A stretch of DNA of 64,000 nt from Alistipes sp. (GTDB taxonomy: Bacteria; Bacteroidota; Bacteroidia; Bacteroidales; Rikenellaceae). The position numbers and the translations under genes were made by a program. Below, piece after piece: positions 33,514-42,975 of the stretch; the first letter of the stretch is position 1; each line of letters opens with the position of its first letter. The stretch spans positions 1 through 64,000 of the forward strand of contig JAGCMF010000013.1 of the NCBI GenBank assembly GCA_017646625.1, read 5' to 3'. The notes beneath the pieces are model-generated. The model made no database searches and was not told the DNA's origin. It worked only from the letters and a program-made list of their open reading frames with translations.

Positions 33514-33670
33514 CACCAACGAAACATAATAATTTGAAGCAAAATTAAAAAATAATTTTTGAAATTGCAAATATTTAACAATAATCAATCAATATTTTTA
33601 TAATATATAGACTTACTTATAGGAACAAACGACCACAAAGTTATTGTACAACCACTCACAACAGTTGACT

Positions 33671-34804
33671 ATGACAAAGATTTTACTTCTCTCTCCGTCA
33701 AAAGGCATGCTCAACTCTTTGCGTGAGCGCCTGAATTTCGAAAACATCACAACTGTCGAGGCAGACAATCTATCGCGAGCGATGGAGCTTTGCTACACAG
33801 ATGATTTCGATGCTGCTGTCGTTGATAGCGAACTACTATCGGAGGACATAAAAATCCCCTCTATTGTCATTGCACACACGCCAAATGTGGAATCTGCAAT
33901 TGCGGCAATACGACATCGCGCGATTGACTATCTTTCAACCCCAATAGATATGAATCGCCTACTTTTGTCACTGCGTAGCATCTCAAACGAGGATAGCAAC
34001 ATCCACACACATGTACACCGACACATATCAAAAAAATGCAGCAGTGCAACAGCACAACCCATTCTTGGTATATCAGAGGCTATTGAGTGCGTGCGCAATA
34101 TGATATGGAGAGTAGCGCCCTCTGATGCACGAGTGCTAATACTCGGCGAGAATGGGACGGGTAAAGAACTTGTGGCTCGATGGCTACACCTAAAGAGTAA
34201 CCGCGCAACGGGGCCCTTCGTAGAGGTAAACTGCGCAGCAATACCATCGGAACTTATTGAGAGCGAGCTATTCGGTCACGAGAAGGGGTCGTTCACATCA
34301 GCCATCAAGCAACGTAAAGGGAAATTTGAGCTCGCCGATGGAGGCACTCTCTTCCTCGACGAGATTGGCGACATGTCGCTATCGGCACAGGCTAAGGTGC
34401 TACGCGCTCTACAGGAGAACAAGATTACACGCATCGGAGGTGACAAGGATATCCCTGTAAACGTACGCGTGGTGGCTGCAACAAACAAGGACCTACGCAA
34501 GGAGATTAGCCTTGGTAACTTCCGCGAAGACCTATACCACCGTCTAAGCGTCATCGAGATTAATGTACCGCCACTCCGTGAGCGTCATGGCGATATCAAG
34601 CTTCTGGTAGAGCACTTCATGTCAGAGATATGTGACCATCATAAGATGAGCACCAAGCATATTGATCCTGAAGCCATCGACCTCCTCACGCGCTACGCCT
34701 GGACAGGCAATATACGCGAGTTACACAACGTGGTAGAGCGACTAATAATCCTAAGCGATGAGCGCATTACCGCCGACACAGTGCTATGCTACTGCCACGC
34801 CTAA
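33671..34804 (+). CDS. Sigma-54-dependent activator lacking a DNA-binding domain
   Basis: A 377-residue NtrC-class protein, starting MTKILLLSPSKG (the ATG at 33644 is rejected because the receiver begins here). Residues 1-105 look like a receiver domain with Asp52 kept, but the acidic pair is replaced by SPSK and the conserved Lys is missing. Residues about 130-360 form the AAA+ domain: Walker A GENGTGKE (159-166), the GAFTGA loop as GSFTSA (206-211), Walker B GGTLFLDEIG (224-233) and an R-finger region LRER. The chain ends at CYCHA, just after the AAA+ lid, without the Fis-type helix-turn-helix. It could act from solution or through a partner. Confidence 0.85.
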   Translation: MTKILLLSPSKGMLNSLRERLNFENITTVEADNLSRAMELCYTDDFDAAVVDSELLSEDIKIPSIVIAHTPNVESAIAAIRHRAIDYLSTPIDMNRLLLSLRSISNEDSNIHTHVHRHISKKCSSATAQPILGISEAIECVRNMIWRVAPSDARVLILGENGTGKELVARWLHLKSNRATGPFVEVNCAAIPSELIESELFGHEKGSFTSAIKQRKGKFELADGGTLFLDEIGDMSLSAQAKVLRALQENKITRIGGDKDIPVNVRVVAATNKDLRKEISLGNFREDLYHRLSVIEINVPPLRERHGDIKLLVEHFMSEICDHHKMSTKHIDPEAIDLLTRYAWTGNIRELHNVVERLIILSDERITADTVLCYCHA

Positions 34805-34862
34805 TACCCACTACAAATATAGAGATATAGCTACTAGACCTCACCATTAATTGTACAAAGCG

Positions 34863-35378
34863 ATGAAAGACCTATTTACATTAAAGAGAGACTTGTGGAA
34901 TAGACTCACCTCTAATGACCCCACATTGCTATCTGAAGCTACACTACAAAAGCTCATCGCGCTTACCGACTACCTCGAAAATGAGGTGCAAAGCGAGTAT
35001 CATCTATCTAATGAGCTGACAACCGATGTCAGAATGTTATTCACTAAGAAGGTTTGGCACAGTAGGGATGAGGAGGATTTCGAGCTATCCATTGAGGTTA
35101 TGTTGGGACTACTTGTGGAATCTATCGAATCAGAGTGTCGCAGATATGGTTACTCAGAGGAGGAGGTTGTGTCGATGACTCTAAACTTTAAGGATCTTAT
35201 ATGTTGTGTTCCAGAGTCCTTCAGGGCACATGAGTCGAAGATCCGTGCGATAGTTATTCGTTCCTACATAATCGATAAATTCTTGGAGATAGGATGTCCC
35301 GAAGCGTTTGTATATCAGATTGTCCCTTCTGAGAAGGAGATAGAGCGTCGATTGATGATTGATATCTTGGAGAGCTGA
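34863..35378 (+). CDS. Conserved-looking protein of unknown function
   Basis: A 171-residue, mostly helical, acidic soluble protein. The ATG at 34863 gives MKDLFTLKRDLWNRL; a TTG four codons earlier is also open. No signal peptide, membrane segment or known motif. It contains a Cys pair (LICCVPE) and a Glu-rich segment (YSEEEVV). It follows the sigma-54 activator by 58 nt on the same strand and ends in a clear terminator, so the two are probably cotranscribed. A partner or target of the activator is possible, but this is speculation. Confidence 0.55.
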   Translation: MKDLFTLKRDLWNRLTSNDPTLLSEATLQKLIALTDYLENEVQSEYHLSNELTTDVRMLFTKKVWHSRDEEDFELSIEVMLGLLVESIESECRRYGYSEEEVVSMTLNFKDLICCVPESFRAHESKIRAIVIRSYIIDKFLEIGCPEAFVYQIVPSEKEIERRLMIDILES

Positions 35379-35414
35379 TATGTTAGATTTACGCACGGTG
35401 TAACACCACAAAAC

Positions 35415-35450
35415 AAAAGGAGCAAGCCCGCAAGGTCTGCTCCTTTTCAA
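35415..35450 (+). terminator. Terminator after the 171-residue gene
   Basis: AAAAGGAGCA (35415-35424) pairs perfectly with TGCTCCTTTT (35438-35447); the T-tract is part of the stem. Confidence 0.75.
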
Positions 35451-35591
35451 TATATTATAAACCAATATGTTGATTATCATATTAGCCACACATCCCAATT
35501 TAGCATCAGAGTGGTGCTAATTTGGTGTCGATAAATAAGAGGAGTGACTTGTGAGTTTTGCAAAATAAGTGGTTAGATGTGGCCTCGATAA

Positions 35592-35642
35592 AGAAATTGC
35601 CCTGGATGGGTAGTACCTGGCGTACGTCCCATTCAGGGCAAT
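35592..35642 (-). terminator. Terminator of the NifU-like/GGGtGRT operon
   Basis: ATTGCCCTGGATGGG (35596-35610) pairs with CCCATTCAGGGCAAT (35628-35642), with one mismatch. On the minus strand it is followed by TTTCTTT. Confidence 0.75.
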
Positions 35643-35666
35643 GATTAAGAGGTCGCAGATGACCGC

Positions 35667-36668
35667 TTATTTTGCGAAACTCTGCTGGATAGCTACTGCG
35701 ATAGCAACAGTTGCACCTACCATTGGGTTGTTACCCATACCGAGGAAGCCCATCATCTCAACGTGTGCTGGAACTGATGAAGAACCTGCGAACTGTGCGT
35801 CAGAGTGCATACGACCCATAGTATCGGTCATACCGTATGATGCAGGACCTGCAGCCATGTTATCTGGGTGCAATGTACGACCTGTACCACCACCAGATGC
35901 TACAGAGAAGTACTTCTTACCAGCGAGTGTGCGTTCCTTCTTGTATGTACCTGCAACAGGGTGCTGGAAGCGTGTTGGGTTTGTAGAGTTACCTGTGATA
36001 GATACGTCTACATCCTCCTTCCACATGATAGCTACGCCCTCGCGAACGTCGTCAGCGCCATAGCAGCGTACCTTTGAACGAAGACCGTCAGAGTAAGAGA
36101 TTGTCTCTACCTCGTTAACCTCGCCTGTGTAGTAGTCGAACTCTGTGCGAACATATGTAAAGCCGTTGATACGTGAGATGATCTTTGCAGCATCCTTGCC
36201 GAGACCGTTAAGGATAACGCGCAATGGGTTCTTACGTACGCGGTTAGCCATCTCTGCGATCTTGATAGCGCCCTCTGCGGCTGCGAATGACTCGTGACCA
36301 GCGAGGAATGCGAAGCACTGTGTCTCCTCGCGGAGAAGACGTGCTGCGAGGTTACCGTGGCCGATACCTACCTTACGGTCCTCGGCAACAGAACCATTGA
36401 TGCAGAATGCCTGGAGACCCTCACCGATAGCCTCGGCAGCGTCAGCAGCATTTGTGCAGCCCTTCTTAATAGCGATAGCGGCACCTACAACGTATGCCCA
36501 CTTTGCGTTCTCGAAGCAGATGGGCTGAGTCTCCTCACACATCTTATATGGGTCGATACCCTTCTCGTCGCAGATGGCCTTTGCCTCCTCTACTGACTTG
36601 ATACCATATTGTGCAAGCACAGCGTTGATCTTATCGATTCTGCGCTCGTAGCTCTCAAATAATGCCAT
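35667..36668 (-). CDS. GGGtGRT-family protein
   Basis: A 333-residue protein carrying the motif that names the family, SGGGTGRTLHPDNMAAG (about 265-281). Other conserved-looking blocks are RLLREETQCFAFLAGHESFAAAEG, in which two Cys-free catalytic-looking acidic clusters lie, and the C-terminal GMGNNPMVGATVAIAVA. No signal peptide. The biochemical role is unknown to me. The preceding gene encodes a NifU-like scaffold, and a link between the two is suggested by their operon: 46 nt between stop and start, shared promoter and terminator. A decayed partial copy lies at 32386-32475. Confidence 0.88.
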   Translation of the reverse strand: MALFESYERRIDKINAVLAQYGIKSVEEAKAICDEKGIDPYKMCEETQPICFENAKWAYVVGAAIAIKKGCTNAADAAEAIGEGLQAFCINGSVAEDRKVGIGHGNLAARLLREETQCFAFLAGHESFAAAEGAIKIAEMANRVRKNPLRVILNGLGKDAAKIISRINGFTYVRTEFDYYTGEVNEVETISYSDGLRSKVRCYGADDVREGVAIMWKEDVDVSITGNSTNPTRFQHPVAGTYKKERTLAGKKYFSVASGGGTGRTLHPDNMAAGPASYGMTDTMGRMHSDAQFAGSSSVPAHVEMMGFLGMGNNPMVGATVAIAVAIQQSFAK

Positions 36669-36714
36669 AATTTTCTTAAAATTTAATGGTTAATAAACTC
36701 TCGAACGCCTCGCA

Positions 36715-37407
36715 TTACTCGTGACGAGGATCGATATACTTAACTGCGTCCTTGAAGCGGCCATATGAGCCCTTTGCCTTCTCCAACGCCTCTGCTGGCT
36801 CGATGCCCTTCTTGATGAAGTCCATCATCTTGCCGAGGTGTACGAACTCGTAACCGATAACCTCATCGTTAGCGTCGAGTGCCATGCGTGTGCAGTAGCC
36901 CTCTGCCATCTCGAGGTAGCGTGTACCCTTTGCGTTAGTACCGAACATAGTACCTACCTGTGAACGGAGACCCTTGCCGAGATCCTCGAGTGACGCACCG
37001 ATGACGAGACCACCCTCCGAGAAGGCTGACTGTGTACGGCCGTATACGATCTGCTTGAAGAGCTCGCGCATAGCGGTGTTGATAGCGTCGCAAACGAGGT
37101 CGGTGTTGAGAGCCTCGAGGATTGTCTTGCCAGGAAGAATCTCTGAAGCCATAGCCGCAGAGTGTGTCATACCAGAGCAACCGATAGTCTCTACCAATGC
37201 CTCCTCGATGATACCATCCTTAACGTTGAGGGTAAGCTTACATGCACCCTGCTGTGGTGCGCACCAGCCAATACCGTGAGTAAGACCAGAGATATCCTTA
37301 ATCTCCTTTGCGCGTACCCATTTTCCCTCCTCAGGGATAGGAGCCGACTCGTGGTTGGCACCCTTCTTCACGCAGCACATCTGCTGCACTTCGTGTGAGT
37401 AAATCAT
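36715..37407 (-). CDS. NifU-like iron-sulfur cluster scaffold-related protein
   Basis: A 230-residue protein starting MIYSHEVQQMCCVKKG. The in-frame start at 37491 would add 28 low-complexity residues and is rejected. Family features include IGWCAPQQGACKLTLNVKDG, ETIGCSGMTHSAAMASEILPG and a Cys at EGYCTRMAL. Together with the N-terminal CC pair they supply several Cys that could hold a cluster, in the manner of the NifU/IscU N-terminal fold (IGCSGMTHS..AS resembles the IscU GCGSAIASSS block). Likely works in cluster assembly or delivery, perhaps to the GGGtGRT protein encoded next. First gene of the two-gene operon. Confidence 0.8.
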   Translation of the reverse strand: MIYSHEVQQMCCVKKGANHESAPIPEEGKWVRAKEIKDISGLTHGIGWCAPQQGACKLTLNVKDGIIEEALVETIGCSGMTHSAAMASEILPGKTILEALNTDLVCDAINTAMRELFKQIVYGRTQSAFSEGGLVIGASLEDLGKGLRSQVGTMFGTNAKGTRYLEMAEGYCTRMALDANDEVIGYEFVHLGKMMDFIKKGIEPAEALEKAKGSYGRFKDAVKYIDPRHE

Positions 37408-37517
37408 AATTGTAGTCGTTTTTAATTTATTGTATATTAATACTTTATCATTCTCTTCGGACGCTGATGACCTCATCTCGTATGCCACCATGCCTCTACC
37501 TATTGCACAAATCGTGA

Positions 37518-37547
37518 CAAAGGTACAAAAATAAATGGATTTATCAA
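37518..37547 (-). promoter_or_regulatory. Promoter of the NifU-like/GGGtGRT operon
   Basis: On the minus strand TTG (37545-37547), 19 nt, TACCTTTG (37518-37525). The leader to the ATG at 37407 is about 105 nt. Confidence 0.65.
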
Positions 37548-37623
37548 CGCAGATTTCATAAATTTTTTTAATAATTATGATTTATCTGCGCCGACAGACT
37601 ATTAAGTGTAATAGGGTAGTGGG

Positions 37624-39705
37624 TTACTCTGGGTCGTAGGGTCTCATCACGCTGCTATAGCGCGACCATGTGGGGGCTGTGGTGTATGTCTCGAGGGCCT
37701 CGGCAGGTACGTATATCACAATGTTGGGTTGTTCGCGGTTGAAGACGTAGTTGTTGCCGAGTTCTGGGGGTGTTACTCCTCGCATATATATCGTTGTTAG
37801 GCTCTCGCAGTCGGCAAAGGCATATTCGCCAATGTATGTCACCGTTGAGGGTACAGATATTGTTGTTAGTGCCGTGCAGCTATTGAAGGCGTATGCCTCA
37901 ATAGTCTCGAGTCCCTCGTTGAGTGTTACGTTGTGTAGCTTGCTACACTCAAAGAGGGCGTGCTTATCTATGGTCTTAAGGCCACGTCCCATTGTTATTG
38001 TCTCTAACTCGAGGCATTGTGCAAAGGCGCCTTGTCCTATATACTCCACGTTGTCACATATGGTGATGTATTTGACATCTGCGCGGCTCAACGTGAAGTC
38101 GCCGATTGATGTCACGCCGTCACCAAAGGTTATGTCGGGGCAGTGTAGGCCCTTGAACCAGTGCATAGCATTTTCTATGTTGAAGCTATGGCCTGGGAAG
38201 TTGAAGTTTATGGTCATATGGTTTGCTGTGCACCCCTCAAAGACGTTTGCACCCATAGATATTATGCCTTTGCCGATGTATAAATCATCGACATTGCAGT
38301 TGCCAAATGCTCCCCAACCGATAGACTTTGTGTGGTCACCAATAGTGATGCTTGTTATTGGCTCGTAGTTATAGAAAGAGTAACGACCTATAGTTGTTGT
38401 GGCCTCGGTTGTTCGCACCGCCGTTACGAGGGTGTAGTTTGCCCATAGTTTGGCTTTGTTGTTGTGGAGTGGGTTAGAGGTGCTTGTGCCAAAGGGTATG
38501 GCATACCACTGCTCGATGTCGCTTATGTGTACATTCTCGATGTTCTCACAGCCACTGAAGGCGTTGTTCTGCACATTCTTGACATCCCTGCCTATGATCA
38601 CCTTGTGCAGAGCTGTATAGTTGCTAAATGAGCCCTTTCCTATATCGCCGAGGAGTGTCACTTTGGGGAAGTTGGAGCCATGTAACCAATGGTCTGCATT
38701 GTCGCTTGAGGTGTTGCAACTTGGCGTTATGCCCTCCATCACTAACTCGCCCTCGCAGCCACTAAATATGCTGCCACCAAGTGTTGTTATGCTGGTAGGA
38801 AGTGTGAATGTCGAGCATCCTGTGCAGCCCTCGAAGGCGCGACTGCCGATGTTGTATAGCGACGTTGGGAAGGTGAAGGAGGTGATATTGCTCTGACCGC
38901 TGAATGCCTCTGTGGGTATTGTTCTTACTGCTGTCTCAAAGATAAGGCGGCAGTTGTCGCTGCGGCTATCGTATATGTGAGCTATGACATTATTGTTGAA
39001 TAATTCGAGTTTATCGAACTCGGCAATCTGGTCTGTTGCCGTTGTGTATAGAATCTCGTTATATGAATTGTTCGCAGCATCCTGGAGTATAGGTAGCGAG
39101 TCTATCACCTTATTCTCGGGTGTCAGGATTCGTAGGTAGGATACGCGCGATATGTCGAGGTAACTCCTATCTACCGTCACCCTTATTGTGCCATCTTGCA
39201 TTGCACGTGTCCTCTCGGCAGTTACCCACACATCGGTCTTCGGTATTGATACCTGGTACTCCATATTTATAGATATGTCTATATCTATTGTTCCGCCCTC
39301 GGCACTTATGATGTATGTGCTTGGTCCATGGATCTCGACATGAGGCAGTCGTTGCTGCTCTATGGGTATTACCATCTGCTTGCCGTGTGATAGGTATATC
39401 GTTATCTTGCCGTAGCGTGGCTCTATGCTGTCTGTAGCCTTCACAGCCACCGAGAATATCTTATCGCGAGGAGTTCCCGAGGTTGGGAATACTGTTATCC
39501 ACTCCTGGTCTGTGGCTATAGACCAGTAATCTTTGGTCTCGAATCCATACATCAGCGTGTCGCCCTCGGCAGGGAATATGGGTGCCATGTCGCAGTCGGA
39601 ATCGAACTTCATCCCGAATCTACTACCTTCATCATTGCTACACGCCATAGTTGCGATGCATAGTATGGCTGCTGTGAATATTTTAAGAGCCTCTCTTACC
39701 ATCAT
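37624..39705 (-). CDS. BspA-like leucine-rich-repeat surface lipoprotein with BACON domain
   Basis: A 693-residue lipoprotein (lipobox ATMAC). Residues about 50-120 look like a BACON domain (WSIATDQEWITVFPTSG and ITIYLSHGKQMVIPIEQQ), with a second related segment about 125-205. From about 230 to 690 run roughly ten LRR_5 repeats of Treponema/BspA type, with units such as IGSRAFEGC, NVQNNAFSGCENI, IGQGAFAQCLELETI and IEAYAFNSCTALTTI. Such proteins bind host or bacterial surface molecules. Single gene; a -7 box lies 21-28 nt upstream and a terminator-like hairpin lies directly behind that box. Confidence 0.85.
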   Translation of the reverse strand: MMVREALKIFTAAILCIATMACSNDEGSRFGMKFDSDCDMAPIFPAEGDTLMYGFETKDYWSIATDQEWITVFPTSGTPRDKIFSVAVKATDSIEPRYGKITIYLSHGKQMVIPIEQQRLPHVEIHGPSTYIISAEGGTIDIDISINMEYQVSIPKTDVWVTAERTRAMQDGTIRVTVDRSYLDISRVSYLRILTPENKVIDSLPILQDAANNSYNEILYTTATDQIAEFDKLELFNNNVIAHIYDSRSDNCRLIFETAVRTIPTEAFSGQSNITSFTFPTSLYNIGSRAFEGCTGCSTFTLPTSITTLGGSIFSGCEGELVMEGITPSCNTSSDNADHWLHGSNFPKVTLLGDIGKGSFSNYTALHKVIIGRDVKNVQNNAFSGCENIENVHISDIEQWYAIPFGTSTSNPLHNNKAKLWANYTLVTAVRTTEATTTIGRYSFYNYEPITSITIGDHTKSIGWGAFGNCNVDDLYIGKGIISMGANVFEGCTANHMTINFNFPGHSFNIENAMHWFKGLHCPDITFGDGVTSIGDFTLSRADVKYITICDNVEYIGQGAFAQCLELETITMGRGLKTIDKHALFECSKLHNVTLNEGLETIEAYAFNSCTALTTISVPSTVTYIGEYAFADCESLTTIYMRGVTPPELGNNYVFNREQPNIVIYVPAEALETYTTAPTWSRYSSVMRPYDPE

Positions 39706-39725
39706 ATAGAGTATCTATTATGTCA

Positions 39726-39733
39726 CAAAGGTA
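39726..39733 (-). promoter_or_regulatory. -7 box of the BspA-like gene
   Basis: TACCTTTG on the minus strand, 20 nt before the ATG. The position where a -33 element should lie is occupied by the A-tract of the upstream terminator. Confidence 0.5.
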
Positions 39734-39734
39734 T

Positions 39735-39774
39735 AAAAAAAAGTGTTTCGGACATCTCCAAAACACTTTTTTTT
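39735..39774 (-). terminator. Bidirectional-looking terminator of the TonB receptor gene
   Basis: AAAAAAAAGTGTTT (39735-39748) pairs perfectly with AAACACTTTTTTTT (39761-39774) over 14 bp. It ends transcription coming leftward from the receptor gene, whose stop is 12 nt away. Confidence 0.8.
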
Positions 39775-39786
39775 GTCACCCCGACT

Positions 39787-42700
39787 TTAGAATACCACGC
39801 GTACACCAAGTTGCATGTGCCAGCGCGAGTTGATGTCGTCCGTGGTGTAGCTTGCTCCGTTAAACTTATATACAGGGCGGTAGTCGTTGCCCTCGGCACG
39901 TAGCTCTGTGATTGTCACAGGCGATAGTGTCCAGTTTGATGTGCGGTGTACAAGGCCCCATGAACGAGATATGAGGTTCGAGAGGTTTATGACGTCGAGT
40001 GATAGCTCTATGCGACGTCCTGACTTATTATCACGGCTGAAGTAGAACGACTGGGCAATGTGTAGGTCGAGACGGTGCACAAAGGGTAGTGAGTGAGAGT
40101 TGCGTTCAGCAAACTTGCCACGGTGTGTGCGTAGGTAGTCATCCTCCTCGATGTAGTCGTTGAATGCCGCCATTGATGTCTCATCTGCCCACAGCATCGT
40201 TGGCATCTCTGCCTCTGTGGGGATGTATATCAGTGAGTTGCCTCGGTAAGTGTCGCCATTCTCATCAGTCTTGCCCTTGGCATATGTAAGCGAGTAGTGC
40301 TCGCCCGAGAAGCCATTGTAGAGAAGCATCACGTTAGTGCCAAAGAGTCCGTGGCCGTAGCGACGTGCATACGATATAGATGCCACAATCTTATGTGGGA
40401 ACTCATATACGGAGCTGCTCAACGCTGGGGAGTTGCTATCTACGGCATACGTGCGACCCCAGTTTGATGATGCCTGTGCCGAGATGCCATCGTTCACGCT
40501 GCGTGACTGCGAGTAGGTATATGCCGCTGCTATGTCGAGACCGTCGAGTGCACCTGTGAAGCTGTACTCGGCACGTGCTGTTGTAGACCATGAGTATCCC
40601 TTGTGGGTGTTGCTCAAGCGGTATACGGCAGAGTACTCCTTGGTCGATGAGTCGTAGTATGTCGTCGATGAGGCACTGCCCTGGCCACCAACATATACAC
40701 GTCGACCATTATCCTCGGCTACGAGGTTTTCAAAGAAGATGTTGTTTATGCCCTTCGTGTAGTCGCCCATGAGCATCAGTCGTAGGTTCTGTATCGTGAA
40801 GTTGGCACCCGCCGAGATGCGGAACACCTGTGGGTAGCGGAAGTCTTTGTCTACAAGGTCGATGGATGGGTTGCTGCGGAGACCTATTGCCTCGGGGTTG
40901 AGGTTGAAGTCGGGGGTCTGTGCAGGGTCGTTTACCGTTACGCTTGTAGAGCTTAAGCCGGTGTTCTGGTAGCAGTTAGCAAGCCATACAAAGGGTACAC
41001 GACCTGTGTATATTCCGGCGTTTGCGAAGAGGCGAACGAAGGAGTTGTGCCACATGATGCCTATGCGTGGCGATAGGAGTAGCTGTGCACGTGGTATCTC
41101 CCCCGTGTAACTGTCACTCTTTGTTGCTATCTCGCTGGCGTTGAATGTCTCGTTGACTCTTGGCGTGTCGAACATCACGGGTATGTCGAGGCGGAGGCCA
41201 TATGAGAACTCGAGGTTGCCACCCGCTGCAAGAATCTTATCCTGGGCATATAGTGCAAACTGTCCCATTGTCATCGGTGGATTCTTCTTGCCGCCAATGA
41301 AGTAGCCGTATGTATACTGCGTAGCATTGTCAGCAAGGAAGTCGTCGAGAGATGCATATGTGTAAGTGCCTCGGGCATTGGCCATGTAGAGGTTGTCAGC
41401 ACGATATATCTCGTTTGATGTGCCGAATGTTATGGTATGGTTACCCAACGTGATGTTTACATCGTCGCTGATGAAGAATATGTCCTGCTTCAGCATGTTA
41501 CTTCCCGAGTATGGGTTAGTGCCTATCGTTGCCGAGCCATTCTCCCTCTCACCGAGTCCATTTATTATTACTGCGGGGAGACTCTCGTCGGTGAGACGAC
41601 CATCCTTGAGACGTGTGTAGCCCACACGAAGAGTATTCGAGCCCCAGTGCTTCGATGTGTTTAGCTCGCCCACAACGGAGTGCGAACGGTTGATGTTGGT
41701 GTACTCCGCACCTGTGAAGTAGAATGCCTGTGCTGTGTTAGATGAGGCATCAGCATCGGCGTAGAGCATGTTGTAGCGTAGCGTCAGATGGTTGTCTCGG
41801 TTTATGTTCCAGTCTATTCGTGCTACGGCCGAGCCGGTAATCTCAAGTACGTTGTTCTCGCCATATCCACCACCATCATAGCCAGTGAGGCTCTGGTATC
41901 TCTGCGATATAATCTCTGCCTGGTTAAGGGTCAGTGCCGAACTGCTACTACCAGGGTAGTTTGTCGATGGTGTGGCGTTGCGATTGAACTCGCCAGCAAC
42001 AAAGAAATGTAGTCTATTTTTAATTATAGGTCCACCAAGTGTTACACCTACAATGTTTGTCATCTGCTGCGATAGATGACTGCGGTTGTCGACGTCAGCA
42101 CCAGGCGTTGTGCCCCAGAAATGTTCATTGTTGAAATAGGTGTATGCCGAGCCACGGAACTCGTTGTCACCCGAACGTGTCACGGCATTTATGCCACCTC
42201 CTGTGAAGCTGCTTTCGCGCACGTCAACCGTTGATGTTGTGATTGTTACAGCCTCAAGCGCATCAATAGGAATGGGGTTTGCACGTGTTAGTGAACCTGT
42301 CATGCCTGTGGTGCCAAGACCATATATGTCGGCCGAGGGCGAGCCATCTATTGTGAAGGCGTTGTAGCGGTTGCTTTGACCACTCAATACTATACCTCCC
42401 GAGGCGGGACTTACCGCTGTCGACATCATGTGCGTGAGGTCGTATATGGAACGGTCGATTGTAGGTATTATGGCCATTTTGCTACGGTCGTAGTAGCTAC
42501 GGTCGTAGTTCTTTGCCGAGTGCTCGTTGAGTACTCCCTGTCCTATGATTACGGTATTTTCGATGTATATGTCCTCCACCTTGAGGTCGGCATTTATGGT
42601 CTCTGTTGTGCCCAGCTGAAGCTCCACATCCTCAAGTTGTTGTGTCGAGTAGCCGATGAATGATATGGTGATGGTGTAGGGGCCTCCCACGCGCATGCCA

Positions 42701-42897
42701 CTTATAGAGTAGTAGCCTTGTGCATTTGTCGTTGTGCCATAGGTGGTGCCCGAGGGGCTGTGATAAGCAACAATAGTTGCACCAGCAAGAGGTTTGTCGT
42801 CGGTGGTTACACTGCCTCTCAATGCCGAGGTTGTAACCTGTGCGGTCGACACTGCCACGACAAGGAGCAGTGCGATCGTTAAAAGCAATCGCTTCAT
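39787..42897 (-). CDS. TonB-dependent receptor, Oar-like
   Basis: A 1036-residue outer-membrane transporter. Signal peptide to STAQ, then a carboxypeptidase-regulatory-like domain (about 25-110: RGSVTTDDKPLAGATIVAYHS, shortened, and YYSISGMRVGGPY). The plug domain has ALEAVTITTSTVDVRESSFTG and GGINAVTRSGDNEFRGSAY, typical of Oar-type receptors rather than SusC. A 22-strand barrel follows, ending VRVVF with a terminal Phe. No SusD partner is adjacent, again as in Oar proteins, whose substrates are mostly unknown (protein or peptide uptake has been proposed). Own promoter and terminator. Confidence 0.9.
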   Translation of the reverse strand: MKRLLLTIALLLVVAVSTAQVTTSALRGSVTTDDKPLAGATIVAYHSPSGTTYGTTTNAQGYYSISGMRVGGPYTITISFIGYSTQQLEDVELQLGTTETINADLKVEDIYIENTVIIGQGVLNEHSAKNYDRSYYDRSKMAIIPTIDRSIYDLTHMMSTAVSPASGGIVLSGQSNRYNAFTIDGSPSADIYGLGTTGMTGSLTRANPIPIDALEAVTITTSTVDVRESSFTGGGINAVTRSGDNEFRGSAYTYFNNEHFWGTTPGADVDNRSHLSQQMTNIVGVTLGGPIIKNRLHFFVAGEFNRNATPSTNYPGSSSSALTLNQAEIISQRYQSLTGYDGGGYGENNVLEITGSAVARIDWNINRDNHLTLRYNMLYADADASSNTAQAFYFTGAEYTNINRSHSVVGELNTSKHWGSNTLRVGYTRLKDGRLTDESLPAVIINGLGERENGSATIGTNPYSGSNMLKQDIFFISDDVNITLGNHTITFGTSNEIYRADNLYMANARGTYTYASLDDFLADNATQYTYGYFIGGKKNPPMTMGQFALYAQDKILAAGGNLEFSYGLRLDIPVMFDTPRVNETFNASEIATKSDSYTGEIPRAQLLLSPRIGIMWHNSFVRLFANAGIYTGRVPFVWLANCYQNTGLSSTSVTVNDPAQTPDFNLNPEAIGLRSNPSIDLVDKDFRYPQVFRISAGANFTIQNLRLMLMGDYTKGINNIFFENLVAEDNGRRVYVGGQGSASSTTYYDSSTKEYSAVYRLSNTHKGYSWSTTARAEYSFTGALDGLDIAAAYTYSQSRSVNDGISAQASSNWGRTYAVDSNSPALSSSVYEFPHKIVASISYARRYGHGLFGTNVMLLYNGFSGEHYSLTYAKGKTDENGDTYRGNSLIYIPTEAEMPTMLWADETSMAAFNDYIEEDDYLRTHRGKFAERNSHSLPFVHRLDLHIAQSFYFSRDNKSGRRIELSLDVINLSNLISRSWGLVHRTSNWTLSPVTITELRAEGNDYRPVYKFNGASYTTDDINSRWHMQLGVRVVF

Positions 42898-42975
42898 AGG
42901 TTTTGATTTAGGGACACTATTTATGTGTCAGGTTAATGAATAGGTTTTGTGCTATTTTATGAGCAATAGCGGATG

